From the NCBI GenBank assembly GCA_950106755.1, contig OX467083.1, positions 35,025,029-35,089,028 on the forward strand: a DNA stretch of 64,000 nt, in the 5' to 3' direction. This DNA comes from Climacium dendroides. Its lineage: Eukaryota; Streptophyta; Bryopsida; Hypnales; Climaciaceae. Below the pieces are notes generated by a model. That model was not told the origin of the DNA and searched no databases. It saw nothing but the letters and a program-made list of their open reading frames with translations. The translations under genes and the position numbers were made by a program. This document shows positions 40,941-51,520 of the stretch, one piece after another. Position 1 is the first letter of the stretch; each line of letters starts with the position of its first letter.

Positions 40941-41751
40941 ACTAGTGGTTGGCGCTTGCTATGCTATGCATTCATCATCAAAATTTTATAAATTTTTTAT
41001 GTATTAGATAGAATGCAAAACAAAAATTTCAATAAATCTTCAAATAAAAATGACTAAAATCTTTGTATAATTTTTTAATAAGTAAGCATATATTGAAATG
41101 TACAATAGAAATTTATTAAATGATGAATGAAACATATGCAATGGTAAATACTATAAAAGATACACATACATTAGAATGCATTAGAAACTTAACTCCATTG
41201 TTACAAAAAATGGCACCTAAAATTGAAGAATTGAAAAGAAAAAATTATAAATCTCAAAAACTTTGTGAACAACTTAATTGTTGTGGAATCCAAAATCACT
41301 TCAATGAATAAATTTTTGAAAATCATTTGGTAGTAGCAATAGAAAATTGAAATCATGAAAGCTGAAGCTTACAAAAGCACAAAATCATAAAAGTGCAAAG
41401 AAGTGTAAAACCAAGAGAAGCAATGGATTTGCTACCTCTATAATATCATCCTATGGATTCTCTTTAATATCACCTTAATTGCAACAACTATAATATTTCT
41501 ATAATATCACCCTTTGTAAAAAGTGATATTACAAAAGTGATTGCAAACTGCTACTCTATTTTTGTAATATCACATTGTGTGAAAATACGATTTCTATGTA
41601 TGCATGGTTGAAAATATTTTTACAAAACATTTAAAAGAATTATTTTAAAGACTTACTAAAATCATTATCATGCATTCTATTCAAGTATATCAAGATTTTT
41701 ACTAATATGTGATACAATGAATGCGTAGCATAGTAAGCACAAGCCCCTAGT
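40941..41751. mobile_element. ACTAG-ended inverted-repeat element, copy A
   Basis: The left end ACTAGTGGTTGGCGCTTGCT and the reverse complement of the right end, ACTAGGGGCTTGTGCTTACT, continue into 'atgctatgcattca' or 'atgctacgcattca', making a terminal inverted repeat of about 34 bases. The interior is very AT-rich and carries several scattered 'aatatcac' and 'gtgatatta' motifs near the right half. It codes for nothing recognisable: a 63-codon frame at 41,120 has a decayed counterpart in copy B. Copy B follows after 53 bases, so the two form a tandem pair with an 864-base period. Confidence 0.75.
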
Positions 41752-41804
41752 ATTAATGGTAGCATTTGTGATATTATAGAGGGAGTTATGATTTTAGTAG
41801 TATG

Positions 41805-42743
41805 ACTAGTGGTTGGTGCTTACTATGCTACGCATTCACCATTAGAATTTTATTAGAATTTTTATTTTTATTTCATTAGAATTTTCATTAGAATTTTTAT
41901 TAGATAGAATGTACAGCAAGAATTTCAATAAATCTTCATTAGAATTTTTATGTATTAGATAGAATGCAAAGCAAGAATTTCAATAAATCTTCAAATAAAA
42001 ATGACTAAAATCCTCATATAATTTTCTTTAATAAATAAGCATATATTGAAATAAATAATAGAAATTTAATGAATGATGAATGAAACACATGCAATGATGA
42101 ATACAGTAAAAGATACACATACATTATAATGCATTAGAAATTTAACTCAATTGTTACAAACAATGGCAACCCAAATAGAAGAATTTAAAGGAAAAACTTG
42201 TAAATCTCAAAAACTTCGGTAAACAATTTAATTGTTGTGAAATCCAAAATCGGTTCAATCTAATAAATTTCTCAAATCATTTGATAGTAGCAATAGAAAA
42301 TTGAAATTAGAAGCTCAAAGCTCACAAAAGCACAAAATCATAGAAATGCAAAAGAAGTATAAAGTCAAGAAAAGTAATGGAATTGCTATCTTTGATCCTC
42401 TTTAATATCACCTCAATTGCAATGACTATATTATTTCTATAATATCACACTTTGTATAAAGCGATATTACAGAGGTGATTGTGAACTGCTACTCTATTTC
42501 AGTAATATCACATTGTGTGAAAGTATGATTTCTATGTATGCATGATTGGAAACATTTTTATAGAATAATTAAAATAATTATTTTAAAGACTTATCGAAAT
42601 CATTATCATGCATTCTATTCAAATATATCAAATTTTTACTAATATGTGATACAATGAATGCGTAGCATAGCAAGCACGAGCCCCTAGTATTAATGATAGC
42701 ATTTGTGATATTACAAAGGGACTTATGATTTTAGTAGTATGAT
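41805..42743. mobile_element. ACTAG-ended element, copy B
   Basis: Same ends and order as copy A; the terminal ACTAG is at 41,805 and the right terminal ctagt ends at 42,688. After that, about 55 bases ('tattaatgatagcatttgtg' to 'tagtagtatga') are shared with the sequence after copy A and with the inverted copy at 63,536. The repeated unit is therefore longer than the inverted-repeat interval. Copy B contains an extra internal duplication near 41,850-41,960 built on 'ttcattagaatttttat'. Confidence 0.75.
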
Positions 42744-45289
42744 AGGATAATATGCTCATAGCAAATCACTTCACATCATTAGCTCCCTTGTTTTTAAAAG
42801 TATTCTACCAATTGTTGATAGGATAATTTGTGACCCTTCTTCACTTTACACTAAGACAATTTTTCAAAGACAACTAAAGCCGTTCATTCTAAGTGTAAAG
42901 ATGTCTTTAGATTCAACCAATATTGAGATAACTAATCCATATTAAATTTACCTCAATGTTGACTCAAGTTGAGGCCATATGCTCCAAGAATGAAATAAGG
43001 TCTAATTAACTCTAATGCATTCTCACTATTGGACACCAACAACAATTACAAAAAATTATAGAAAATATATTTACATTAAATCCTAAAGTTTGGAGCTCAT
43101 TTTTCTGGTCAAAAGCCACTCAAAACTTCTCTTTTCAATGTAAATGACAAAATTTAAAAATTCATATCCATAAAGGATCTTGCACTAGTATACTATAGTA
43201 CAAAATGTCTTGAAGAGATTCTAGAATCTTTGACAATATTGATTAGAAGTTCTAAGTGTTTTAAAGTAAATAAAATGAGAATTTTTGTTTTTAGCTTGAC
43301 TAGATGTATTAAGGCTTTCAATTCTTTTAATCGCTAAAGCCCTAAACTACATTTTTTTTGACAATATAGTGATTTTGAGTAGCTCACTACAAATGAAATT
43401 TATATTTTATTTTTTGAAATTTTCACACAGCATGTGCCCAAGGAGTAGCTTTAAGGCCCAACAATTTCCATGACTTTTGACTACATGGTTAAAAAGTTAT
43501 TGTATGATATATAGTTTTCATTTCTCAGCAGGCAACATGAGCAACAAAAAAACTTTTTTGAAAATCACTTTTTAAATAATTTTAAGAAAATTGATTCTCT
43601 CTCTATATATGAAAAGCTTTGAGTCATTCCATTTTTTGATTAATGAGATGAAAGTTATGAGGAGTTCTGGTTTGTGGGTAGTTTGTGGGTAGTTATGGAA
43701 TTTCTACTCTAAGCTAAACTTTGAAGTCCTTTATTTAATTCAATTTTCAATATATTTGAATAGTAATAAAAATTAGATGTACAATGTTTATTAGAACATT
43801 ACAACCATTGGGATTGGCATTTTTCAATTCCATAAATAAATTGTTAACAATTTAGTATTTTGAATCATTATCTACATCTTTCTCCTTACTATTTTTTTCC
43901 TATACATTGTAAAATTCCAAATAATCTAAAAAATTTCATGCTTGTAGACTATTTGCCTTGAAGAATGAATCCAAAAAAACACCACTATTATGGACATTCC
44001 ATACAAATGTGACCTTGTGAAGTGCAATTTGCTTGATTTTTTGTGGGACCCAAAAATGAATTTTTGACATTTCAAACGCTAATATCTTGCAATCTACACG
44101 GTGGAAATTTCTGAAATTTTTTCTATGTCTTCTCAAACTTGTGTAGACCAGATCCTGTAATTTTATATGTCCAAATTTTATTTTATTTTTAAAAATTTGG
44201 TACTTATACTAGAAATGGCTATTTTGGAGTATTTTTGGTGAAAACATAGTCAAAAACCTTTAGGTTAATTTATGCCAACCTCCTATTAAATATAAAAGTT
44301 GTAGCATGAGATAACAATATCTAATTTTGACCCTGTTCTAAAACCAAATCCATAAATTGTATTGCTTCTATTCGTGAAAGTTTAGGGTTGTTCTTGGATG
44401 CATATATTTTTACTTGTTTGTAAATTCATAGTTTATTTACATGGTATCCCAAAAAATACATAAGAAAGGATTCCAGAATACTATATGTCACTTTCAACAA
44501 GGTCCATTAAAATATTAGGTAATTTAATAGTAGGAAAAGTATTCAGTTGCTTATTTGGACGCAATAAGGGGAGATCACATATTTCCAACTGACATTCCAT
44601 TCTGGTAGCTTAGGTTGCTCAATTTTTGATCAGCTCTCATGTAGGTCACAATTCACATATAGCATGACTAACAAGAGTAGTAGAAATGTCTAGGAGGTGT
44701 ACATTGAAAGCATACAATGATCACAATACGTACATTGAAAGCCACAATGATCACTTACATTGGTTTTGTAACCATCCTATGATTGAAAATGGATTTGCTT
44801 ATGTATCGAGAATAGGGCAAAGAGAATCTTCAAGAAAAAAATTCATAATATTTTTGTTTTTTTTCAAAATGGAAGTCTAGAAAAATAAGGAATCCTCTTC
44901 ATCTATATTTTTGTAGATTGGAATTTTTTTTTCCTTTCCTATGCTACACATGGATCAAATTGCTTAAGTGGTCAAAAATGAATGACCTTCTTCAAGAAGT
45001 GGAGCTCCCATGTCTTTCTCAAAGAGTTCCAAACTGAGTTAGGATTGGGTTTCAGTTCAAGCAAGACACTAAATCTAGCCCACAAAGTAGGCTTAGCAGG
45101 ATAGTTTTGGGATTCTCCAAAGATAACAGTAAAAAAAAATAAACCTATTTTGAGCCGTGTCTAGGATATATTCTAAACTTCTCCAAGATAATTTGGGGTC
45201 TCTGATTACAAATATGAATTCAAAATTTGCAAATTTTATCATGTGTGGAAATTTTTATCATGTGTGGGAATTTTTTTAAATTCAAAATT
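42744..45289. other. AT-rich DNA with truncated repeat copies
   Basis: Contains the one-armed foldback copy (43,327-43,690) and a decayed TTAA-family interior (about 43,740-44,270). Frames of about 65 codons on both strands are not convincing. Confidence 0.5.
43327..43690. mobile_element. Single-arm copy of the TTAA foldback
   Basis: From TTAA at 43,327 the sequence follows the left arm of 3,777-4,150 closely, with shared phrases 'caaggagtagctt', 'tgacttttgactacatg', 'aaaaagttattg' and 'gattaatgagatgaaa', to 'gtgggtagttatgg'. It stops at about the palindrome axis; the right arm and right TTAA are absent. The last phrase 'gtttgtgggta' is duplicated. Confidence 0.7.
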
Positions 45290-45600
45290 CTTGCGTTTTC
45301 CCCCGGGGTAAATCGAGCCTGCTGGGCCCACTTCGTGGGCTGCGTCACAAACCCCTTCAGTCTCTGGCGTCATGGTGACGTGGCCAAAAAGGCGAAAGCC
45401 GAAAAAGTGCGCCACCCAAACAGTGCACGAGCCGTCTTACTTCATGAAGCGCCACGTGTCAGGACAGACCACCTAGGTGGCGCTGCTGACTCGGAGACCT
45501 TCGGCTACCTCACATTCGTCCTTCGTGCTCCACCTGGCACCCCAGCTGCTGTGGGCTCTTTTTCCGTGCACCGAGCTTTGGTACCTGCAACTACCTGTTC
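45290..45600. other. GC-rich patch in AT-rich desert, with G-box motifs
   Basis: About 310 bases of clearly higher GC than the flanks, starting near 'ccccggggtaaatcgag'. Motifs TGACGTGGCC (45,376) and GCCACGTGTC (45,451) are G-box/ABRE-type bZIP or bHLH sites. A 160-codon plus-strand frame spans it (45,227-45,709) but starts and ends in AT-rich repeat sequence and matches no family I know. It could be a captured promoter fragment, an enhancer or a decayed exon. Confidence 0.4.
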
Positions 45601-45630
45601 ACATTACCAATTTATGTTTTTGATGGGACC

Positions 45631-45746
45631 AATGATATGTTCACACTTGGCGTTAGGGGTGATGTTCACAATGGAATGTGAATTTGGTCCAGAAGTAGGT
45701 CTATGTTAGGAACAACACTCTTTAATACCAAGTGCAAACATACCTT
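45631..45746. mobile_element. About 116-bp MITE, copy 1
   Basis: From 'tatgttcacacttggcgtta' to 'accaagtgcaaacatacctt' this is the same element as 52,910-53,035, sharing 'cagaagtaggtct' and 'aacaacactcttta'. The ends are inverted repeats. Confidence 0.7.
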
Positions 45747-45990
45747 AAGTGGCATCTTTGAACTTAACTCTTAAACGTTGGGCTGGTGACCATGGAAATC
45801 AGCCCTTTTGGAACCGTGTGACATCATCTAGATTAAAAAAAACCAAAAATAATCATTGGGAGTCCAACTTCATAAGAAGATTTTCCCTTTCCACCCCTAA
45901 TTTCGAGGATGAATAGTTGCATTTCTGTCCTACACGGGAGAATTCCTTGTCATTCATCGGACAAAAAACGTTCGCCGCGGCGTTTATGGG

Positions 45991-46594
45991 TTAACCCCTA
46001 AAGTCCCAAAGTCCTTACAAGGGACTGTCTCTTGGGATTTCTGGTAGGCTGTTGTAATTGTTTTGATTTTTGTCATAATTTTTTGAAACTTTTTTTCGAA
46101 GATAGGAAATTGGATTAGCTTTCTGGGAATATTATTTATTTATTTATTTCAATCGGTGCTTGGAAATAAAAATTATGCCACCATGAGTCCCAAAAGCAAC
46201 ATGAGGGGCAACCCAAAAAAAATCACAAAAGATTTTATTTATTTTTAATTTTAAAATTTTTTCCCTCAAAGATTATATTTTTGTCTACATTTGAAGCTTT
46301 GATTCATTCCATTTGGACTAATGATGAGAAAGTTATGGACAATCTTAGTTTTCGGGCAATCTAAGCATCTTCTTAAAAAATCTTGAATTTGTCACTTTAA
46401 ATTCAAATATTTTGCAATCTAAAAGGTCAAAGTTCTTGAAATTTTTTCCATGCATTCTTTACTAGTTTAGTACAAGATCTTATAATTAAATGTATATATT
46501 AATTTTTTAATTTTTTTTTTCGCTCTTTGCAAAAAAAAAATGATAGTTTTGAGTGGATTTTGATGGAAAAAGGCCTTGGGACTATAGGGGTTAA
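45991..46594. mobile_element. TTAA-flanked terminal-inverted-repeat element, 604 bp
   Basis: TTAA then CCCCTAAAGTCCCAAAG at the left; CTTGGGACTATAGGGG then TTAA at the right. With TTAA included the inverted repeats match in 19 of 21 bases. This is the cleanest copy of the family also seen at 12,222-13,112. It has no coding capacity. The outer sequences CCCCTAAAG are shared with the foldback at 3,777, although the interiors differ. Confidence 0.75.
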
Positions 46595-46625
46595 ATGTGT
46601 CCTTGTGAACAATTGATCATTGTCC

Positions 46626-46697
46626 ATACAATAGAACCTTTCCATATAGTAGAACCTTTCCATATAGTAGAACCTTTCCATATAGTAGAACCTTTCC
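46626..46697. repeat. 18-bp tandem repeat, 4 copies
   Basis: Four copies of 'catatagtagaacctttc', the first slightly diverged. Because 18 is a multiple of 3, long artificial frames of repeated hexapeptides appear on both strands. Confidence 0.93.
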
Positions 46698-48184
46698 TAG
46701 TTTCCCTCTGTAAACAAATAAATCTTTGTAAGATAATATTGTTAGACAATTCTAGATTTGTCTCCATTACAAAGGTTATGACTAAAAATGACCACCTATA
46801 AACAAATAACCCTTTCTAATGTAATCTTGTCGGATGATCCAAAACCTATTGGTTTAAAGAATTTCTCTTTTATTATTAAATAGCCTAATTTTTGGTTGGA
46901 TTTAGTTGTAAGTCAAAAGAATATTTTAGATTTCCTTTTTTACACATTAATTGGACACTAGATGAATAAACTATGAATTTCCAAAGTGTTGAAAATAAGT
47001 GTTCCTGAAATTGATCCTAAACTCTCATTCATGAAGAATAGGAATACATTTTAGAAAATAATCTCCAGAGGTGCATTTTAGAGAGGGGTCAAAATTAGGT
47101 GTAATTAATTAGGCCATTGTGGGAGTTTGGATTCCAAATACTCTGACAAACAATCGTTGATCCAAGTTTCAAATATGACTACACCTATAATGGTATGAAT
47201 AAAACACATGTGCATGGTTCCAATCATTAACTTTAGATTGTCTCAAAATCTATCGTGGAGTTTGTTGGCGATTTTGAAAGGAAATTTCATACTCGTTTAA
47301 TCTATAAATGACACCATGGATGTTTTGTATTCAATGAATGACAAAGAATCTTTTAGTATAGGATAGAGGTGCAACTACTCATCCTCATAATTTTGTTGTG
47401 AAAAGAAGAGATCTTACACAATAGTTTGACTTAGTTTTGGAAAGGAGAGGTCTTCTACAATAGTTTGAGACTTCCAATGAGTGCTTTAGCACTTTTTTAA
47501 GCCAACTATTTCCACGGTATCCAAATGGATGATTTCCACGGGCACCAAGTATGTCCTTTAAGTGTTAAATTGTGTTTGAAACATTGTAAATCAATGCGTA
47601 AAGGATGAATTTTGAAAGTTCTCATTTCAGGTGTACACAAAAATTGCTCATGGGCTCCTGGACTTCACCAGGCCCAGGCAATGCGCAGCGTGTCAATTTT
47701 AGAGTGCAAGGTTGCAGATGATGCTCCATGGGACAAGAAGGAGCCCTTCCCATGTGAAACTTGGCCTCGGTGACCAGATGCTCATCTTCTCGGATTCTTT
47801 TCGTTCCCACGAAACGTGCGTTGCCGGGTCTTCCAGAAAAGCAGCACGCAATACGAGAGTGACAACGCCCTCCCTCGTCTACAGTGTTCGACGCACTGTA
47901 GCGATACTTCTGCCTGCATCGCCGTGGTCACCGTCGTGTGCAGATAAAGATTGATGAATAAGCTGCGGGGACTGTCCTAGTGGCTTCCAAGCTCTGTTTC
48001 CTGGGATACAATCCATGCAGGAGGTGCAATGCGCTGGACAGGTGGCCTCTTGTGAGATGAGTGCCTTGGGTTCTGTCGCTTCATTGTCATGCACAAGGTA
48101 GACGGACTACTCCTCGTAAGATTATTTTATAGATCAATTGGTGGGCGGGCCAGGCCGCTTGGTAATGTAATAGGTTCCGTGCCG
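46698..48184. other. Transition into the gene island
   Basis: AT-rich up to about 47,600, then rising GC. Frames of 60-80 codons at 47,620-48,100 overlap on both strands; none has a domain or matched splice sites. A transcribed leader of the PLATZ gene could begin in this area, but I cannot place it. Confidence 0.4.
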
Positions 48185-48705
48185 TTTTTATCTTCAATCC
48201 CTCACTGTTCTTTTACCCTTTCCCGTACAGGCAGTACGGTCGTACTTTGCAACTTGGGAGTAATTTTTTCTGCGAATTCGGTTCGTAAAGTCTGCCAATG
48301 TAAAGCTTCAGTTATTGCATAATAATCGAGGGTGTTGCCAATTAACGGGTTCATTTGTTGGCTCGTCATGCTTAAGCTAGACTCCTCCAAAGATTTTACC
48401 TTATCAATCGGTGCTTGCCTGTGTGGGCCAGACCGCTGCTACTGTAGTTGCCGTTTCATCTCCAAATTTAAGCCAATGCAGTGCCACCACTTGACTGTTA
48501 CTGCTTAAAAAAAAACGCTAACTTCGAACCCTGTTTTTTTCCCCCTTTCTCATTCACGTAGCACATTCGTACTTCGCAATTTTCGAGTAATTTTTTCTGC
48601 AAATTCGGTTTGTAAAGTCTACCTCGGTAACGCTTCCGTCAGTTACTGGAATATAATAGTCGAGCTAATTAGTGGGTTTTACCACGGGTTCAATCAGCTA
48701 CTGAA
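48185..48705. repeat. Diverged direct duplication upstream of the PLATZ gene
   Basis: Segment 48,185-48,365 and segment 48,520-48,705 share 'tcgtactt(t/c)gcaa', 'gagtaattttttctgc', 'aattcggtt', 'gtaaagtct' and 'gggtt' in the same order, offset by about 330 bases. Both are non-coding. The pair lies 1.2-1.7 kb upstream of the PLATZ start codon, so duplicated regulatory DNA is possible. Confidence 0.7.
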
Positions 48706-49874
48706 GTCCATCCTAAGCGAATTATTGCGGTTTTACAAGAAGGAGTTAAGTTGCCCGTGTCGTGGTATTATTGGCAAAGAGGCACACGCTACATGAATGG
48801 CGGCAGACCAGCCAGAACGCACACAATGAAACACACAATTCCCGCAGGCAAAAGCGGGCAGCCAGCAAGCACCTGCAAACATTCAGTCCCCGACTGTGAC
48901 TAGGCCCGCGGCAGGCATCGAGAATATTTTGCTCGTCTGCCCCATGCTTGCAGACTGGCACGCGTCGCCCCTCCAAACGCCACATGGCCCTCTCGCATTG
49001 TCGCCGTCTCCACTCGCCTCTGCTTTACGCCCAATGCAGGCTCTCTTCACCTAATTTTCTCTTCTATCTCTTCAATGTGTCAGATTCTCTCACCGCTAAT
49101 CCTCGCATTGATGTCCTGAAACTGAATTGACTCCAAACAGACCCAGAAGGCGTCCGAAGTCGGGTTATCGTTCGGACTACCATTTGGGCCTCCATTCGAG
49201 TTTCGATTCGGGATCCAATTCCCGGTAGAATCCATATGATCGCTAGTAGTTGTGTGAGCTGAGAGGTTTTTGTAACAAGCATTGTTTAGGCGGGTTGAAT
49301 GTCTGGAATTGAAATGCAATGCTTGAATCTAAATTAAGCGATTCCGGGAGAGTACGTTGGCAATTGCGAACGTTCGAGTTCTTTCGGATGCCTACCTAGA
49401 TTGACGCAATTGGAGGGTCACTTCAGTTTGCCAGGGCTAATTCCAGAAGGTTTCTGAGATTCGAACTCTATCGGGGCCGTTAGGAAGTGATCTATCGATA
49501 TCTGCTTTAGCGGGGGGTTGATATATATGTTTCCGATCACAATTTGCAAATTTGCAAGTTTGTGATTTTGTGAATTTGAGGATTTGTGAACTTCTTGTTA
49601 CTGTCCTTGGCACTGGGAGCACAGGCGATGTGGCGACCCTGAGATTAGGACGATTTCGGAGTCTGAATTTGGAGTCCGGTAATGTGATGTACTTTCGCGC
49701 ATTTGTGCACTATCTGTTCGGTTGCGCATCTAAGCGCGTTGTTCCCCACCTCATAGAGAATCCTGAGCTTAGCAACTCCAATCCAGACGATTCAGTAACT
49801 GTGAACATTGCCGTTTGAGAATTCACTTTCAATTAATCCTATGTTGGTTCCCCTGTTTTTTCACTATTTTTGAG
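48706..49874. other. Upstream region and probable 5' leader of the PLATZ gene
   Basis: No gene of its own. It contains a TATA-like 'gatatatatg' at about 49,519, roughly 355 bases before the PLATZ ATG, and several short upstream ATG frames. The transcription start is not determinable by eye. Confidence 0.4.
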
Positions 49875-50750
49875 ATGGACTTCATGGGCGGGATGGCGCA
49901 TACCGAGTTACCTCGCGAGGGTCCAACGTGGTTGCCCCAATTACTGCGAACAGAGTTTTTCGGACATTGCAAGAAGCACACGACGGGTAAGCACGAGAAG
50001 AACCAGTTCTGCCTCTCCTGCTGCTCGGGCCCTTACTGCCCTGAGGGTCTGGGCCAGTGGCATTCGGGCCACGCCGCCGTGCAAGTGCGCAAAGCCTCCC
50101 ACCGCGACGTGGTGCGCATGGTGGACATCCAGCGCTACCTTGACATCTCCCACATTCAGGCGTACACCATCAACAACGCCAAGATCGTGTTCCTGCAGAG
50201 CCGTCCGCAGCCGAAGCTGTGCAAGGGCGCACCCAAGTACTGCGACACCTGCCACCGCAGCTTGGCGGACCAGGTGAAGTTCTGCTCCATCAACTGCAAA
50301 TTGGTGGGCATACGCGCGGACATGGACCCGGAGCTGACGCTCTCCCCGTCCACTAATTCCTGGATCCGCATTAGCGACGGCCGTAGCCATTTAGCGCCCT
50401 CGGTGAGCGACGGGGGAGCCATCGACTCCGGGAACCACGAGTCCAAGTCCGGGTGCAGCTTCCCCTCGACACCGAAGAAACATGCTGTGCACAAGCGGGG
50501 CGGGAGTCCCTCGGCCGCGCCCACAGCGTTGCGAGTGGAGATTCCGGCGTTTAAGAGACGGAAACAATCGATGGAGGACGCCGCGGGTCTGCTGTCGCCC
50601 ATGTCAGTGCTCGGATCGGGACCCGCGTTCACGCACGACTGGATGGAGCAATTCCACGGCCCGTCCACGCCGGAGAGTCACGGCGAATCCATGAGCCCGC
50701 GCATGCATCCGCGCAAGCAGGGTCATCCCGCGAGGGCGCCGTTCTTCTGA
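49875..50750 (+). CDS. PLATZ zinc-binding transcription factor
   Basis: The product has 291 residues. PLATZ proteins are plant-specific zinc-dependent DNA-binding nuclear proteins that bind A/T-rich DNA and usually repress transcription. The domain fills residues 17-145: it opens with WLPQLLRTEFF, has C32-x2-H35, C46-x2-C49, C55 and H63-x2-H66, then the conserved VQVRKASHRDVVRM block, INNAKIVFL, RPQPK (110-114) and the second cluster C123-x2-C126-x10-C137-x3-C141. Residues 150-291 are a disordered tail rich in Ser, Pro and Gly with basic KKHAVHKRG and FKRRKQ patches that could serve as nuclear signals. The start ATG at 49,875 comes just before the conserved region; reading further upstream has no better ATG. 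The coding part is intronless and much more GC-rich than its surroundings. In the Cys/His core, the Cys expected three residues after C55 is absent (PEG follows). Confidence 0.93.
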   Translation: MDFMGGMAHTELPREGPTWLPQLLRTEFFGHCKKHTTGKHEKNQFCLSCCSGPYCPEGLGQWHSGHAAVQVRKASHRDVVRMVDIQRYLDISHIQAYTINNAKIVFLQSRPQPKLCKGAPKYCDTCHRSLADQVKFCSINCKLVGIRADMDPELTLSPSTNSWIRISDGRSHLAPSVSDGGAIDSGNHESKSGCSFPSTPKKHAVHKRGGSPSAAPTALRVEIPAFKRRKQSMEDAAGLLSPMSVLGSGPAFTHDWMEQFHGPSTPESHGESMSPRMHPRKQGHPARAPFF

Positions 50751-51520
50751 GCCGCCCTTTCTATCCATTCCCGTGCTTGCTACTCCAACACTCTCCTCAA
50801 GACAGACAATGTGTGTACAAAACTTCCTAGACCTTGAAGAACCAACCAAATCATGTTTTGCACTCTGGGTCCATGAGTGGTCGATCGATCGATCACCATG
50901 CCAATGCACCGGAGTTCTCTCTCCAAGAGATTCAACAGACATCATTCCAGGTTAGCATCCAGTGAATATTTGCTTTGAAACTTGTAGTCATGTTACGCAA
51001 CCAGAGATGATCGATAAGGCATTTCTGTTCTTCTGAAGCTTGTGGTCACGTGTTGTGTTATGGTGTGCCACAATCTTTGTCGTTTTTGAAAATATGTGGT
51101 CATGTGTTTAGGTCATGTGGTTTTGGTTAGAAGCATTGTGGAAAATTATAGACGTTTCCCAGTGTGCGCCAACTTACAATGTTTTATTTGGTTTTGTTTC
51201 TGTGCAGAGGATTATTGTGAGAATTGGAAAGCAGGAGAGGATGGTGGGAGCGACTCGCGGAGAAGGTGGCACCCAAGGCTGCAACCATAGTCTGTACTTG
51301 TATGAAATAAGCCTGGCATAGGTCAAGAGGCTGCTGGTGGCGAATGAAGATTGCCAGGATACGTGAATGTACACCAACATAACTTAGAAGTGATAGAAGC
51401 TTGAAATTTTGACTCCGTCCGTTGTATGTATCATTGAATTGTATCATATTACAGGTGTTGCTAAGCATCCCGCTTGGCTCAAAGTTCTGTACAATATTGT
51501 ACATAAAATCTCGAAATAAA
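50751..51520 (+). other. Probable 3' untranslated region of the PLATZ gene
   Basis: No gene. It contains a (TCGA)n microsatellite near 50,881 and a possible 3'-UTR intron from 'ccag|gttagc' at about 50,950 to 'tctgtgcag|agg' at about 51,208. An AATAAA lies at its end. The intron is a guess from consensus only. Confidence 0.4.
51515..51520 (+). terminator. Candidate poly(A) signal AATAAA
   Basis: A canonical AATAAA 765 bases after the PLATZ stop, preceded by T/G-rich sequence. Plants tolerate much variation in this signal, so this is suggestive only. Confidence 0.4.

Noticed and set aside
45227..45709. 160-codon plus-strand frame
   Set aside because: It begins and ends in AT-rich repeat and MITE sequence, has no family motif, and its length follows from the GC-rich patch. 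Kept only as a GC-rich region.
46499..46801. Frames with repeated hexapeptides on both strands
   Set aside because: Produced by the 18-base tandem repeat, whose length is a multiple of three.
49941..50668. Long minus-strand and alternate-frame readings of 135-170 codons over the PLATZ gene
   Set aside because: These are shadow frames caused by high GC; the PLATZ frame carries all conserved residues.
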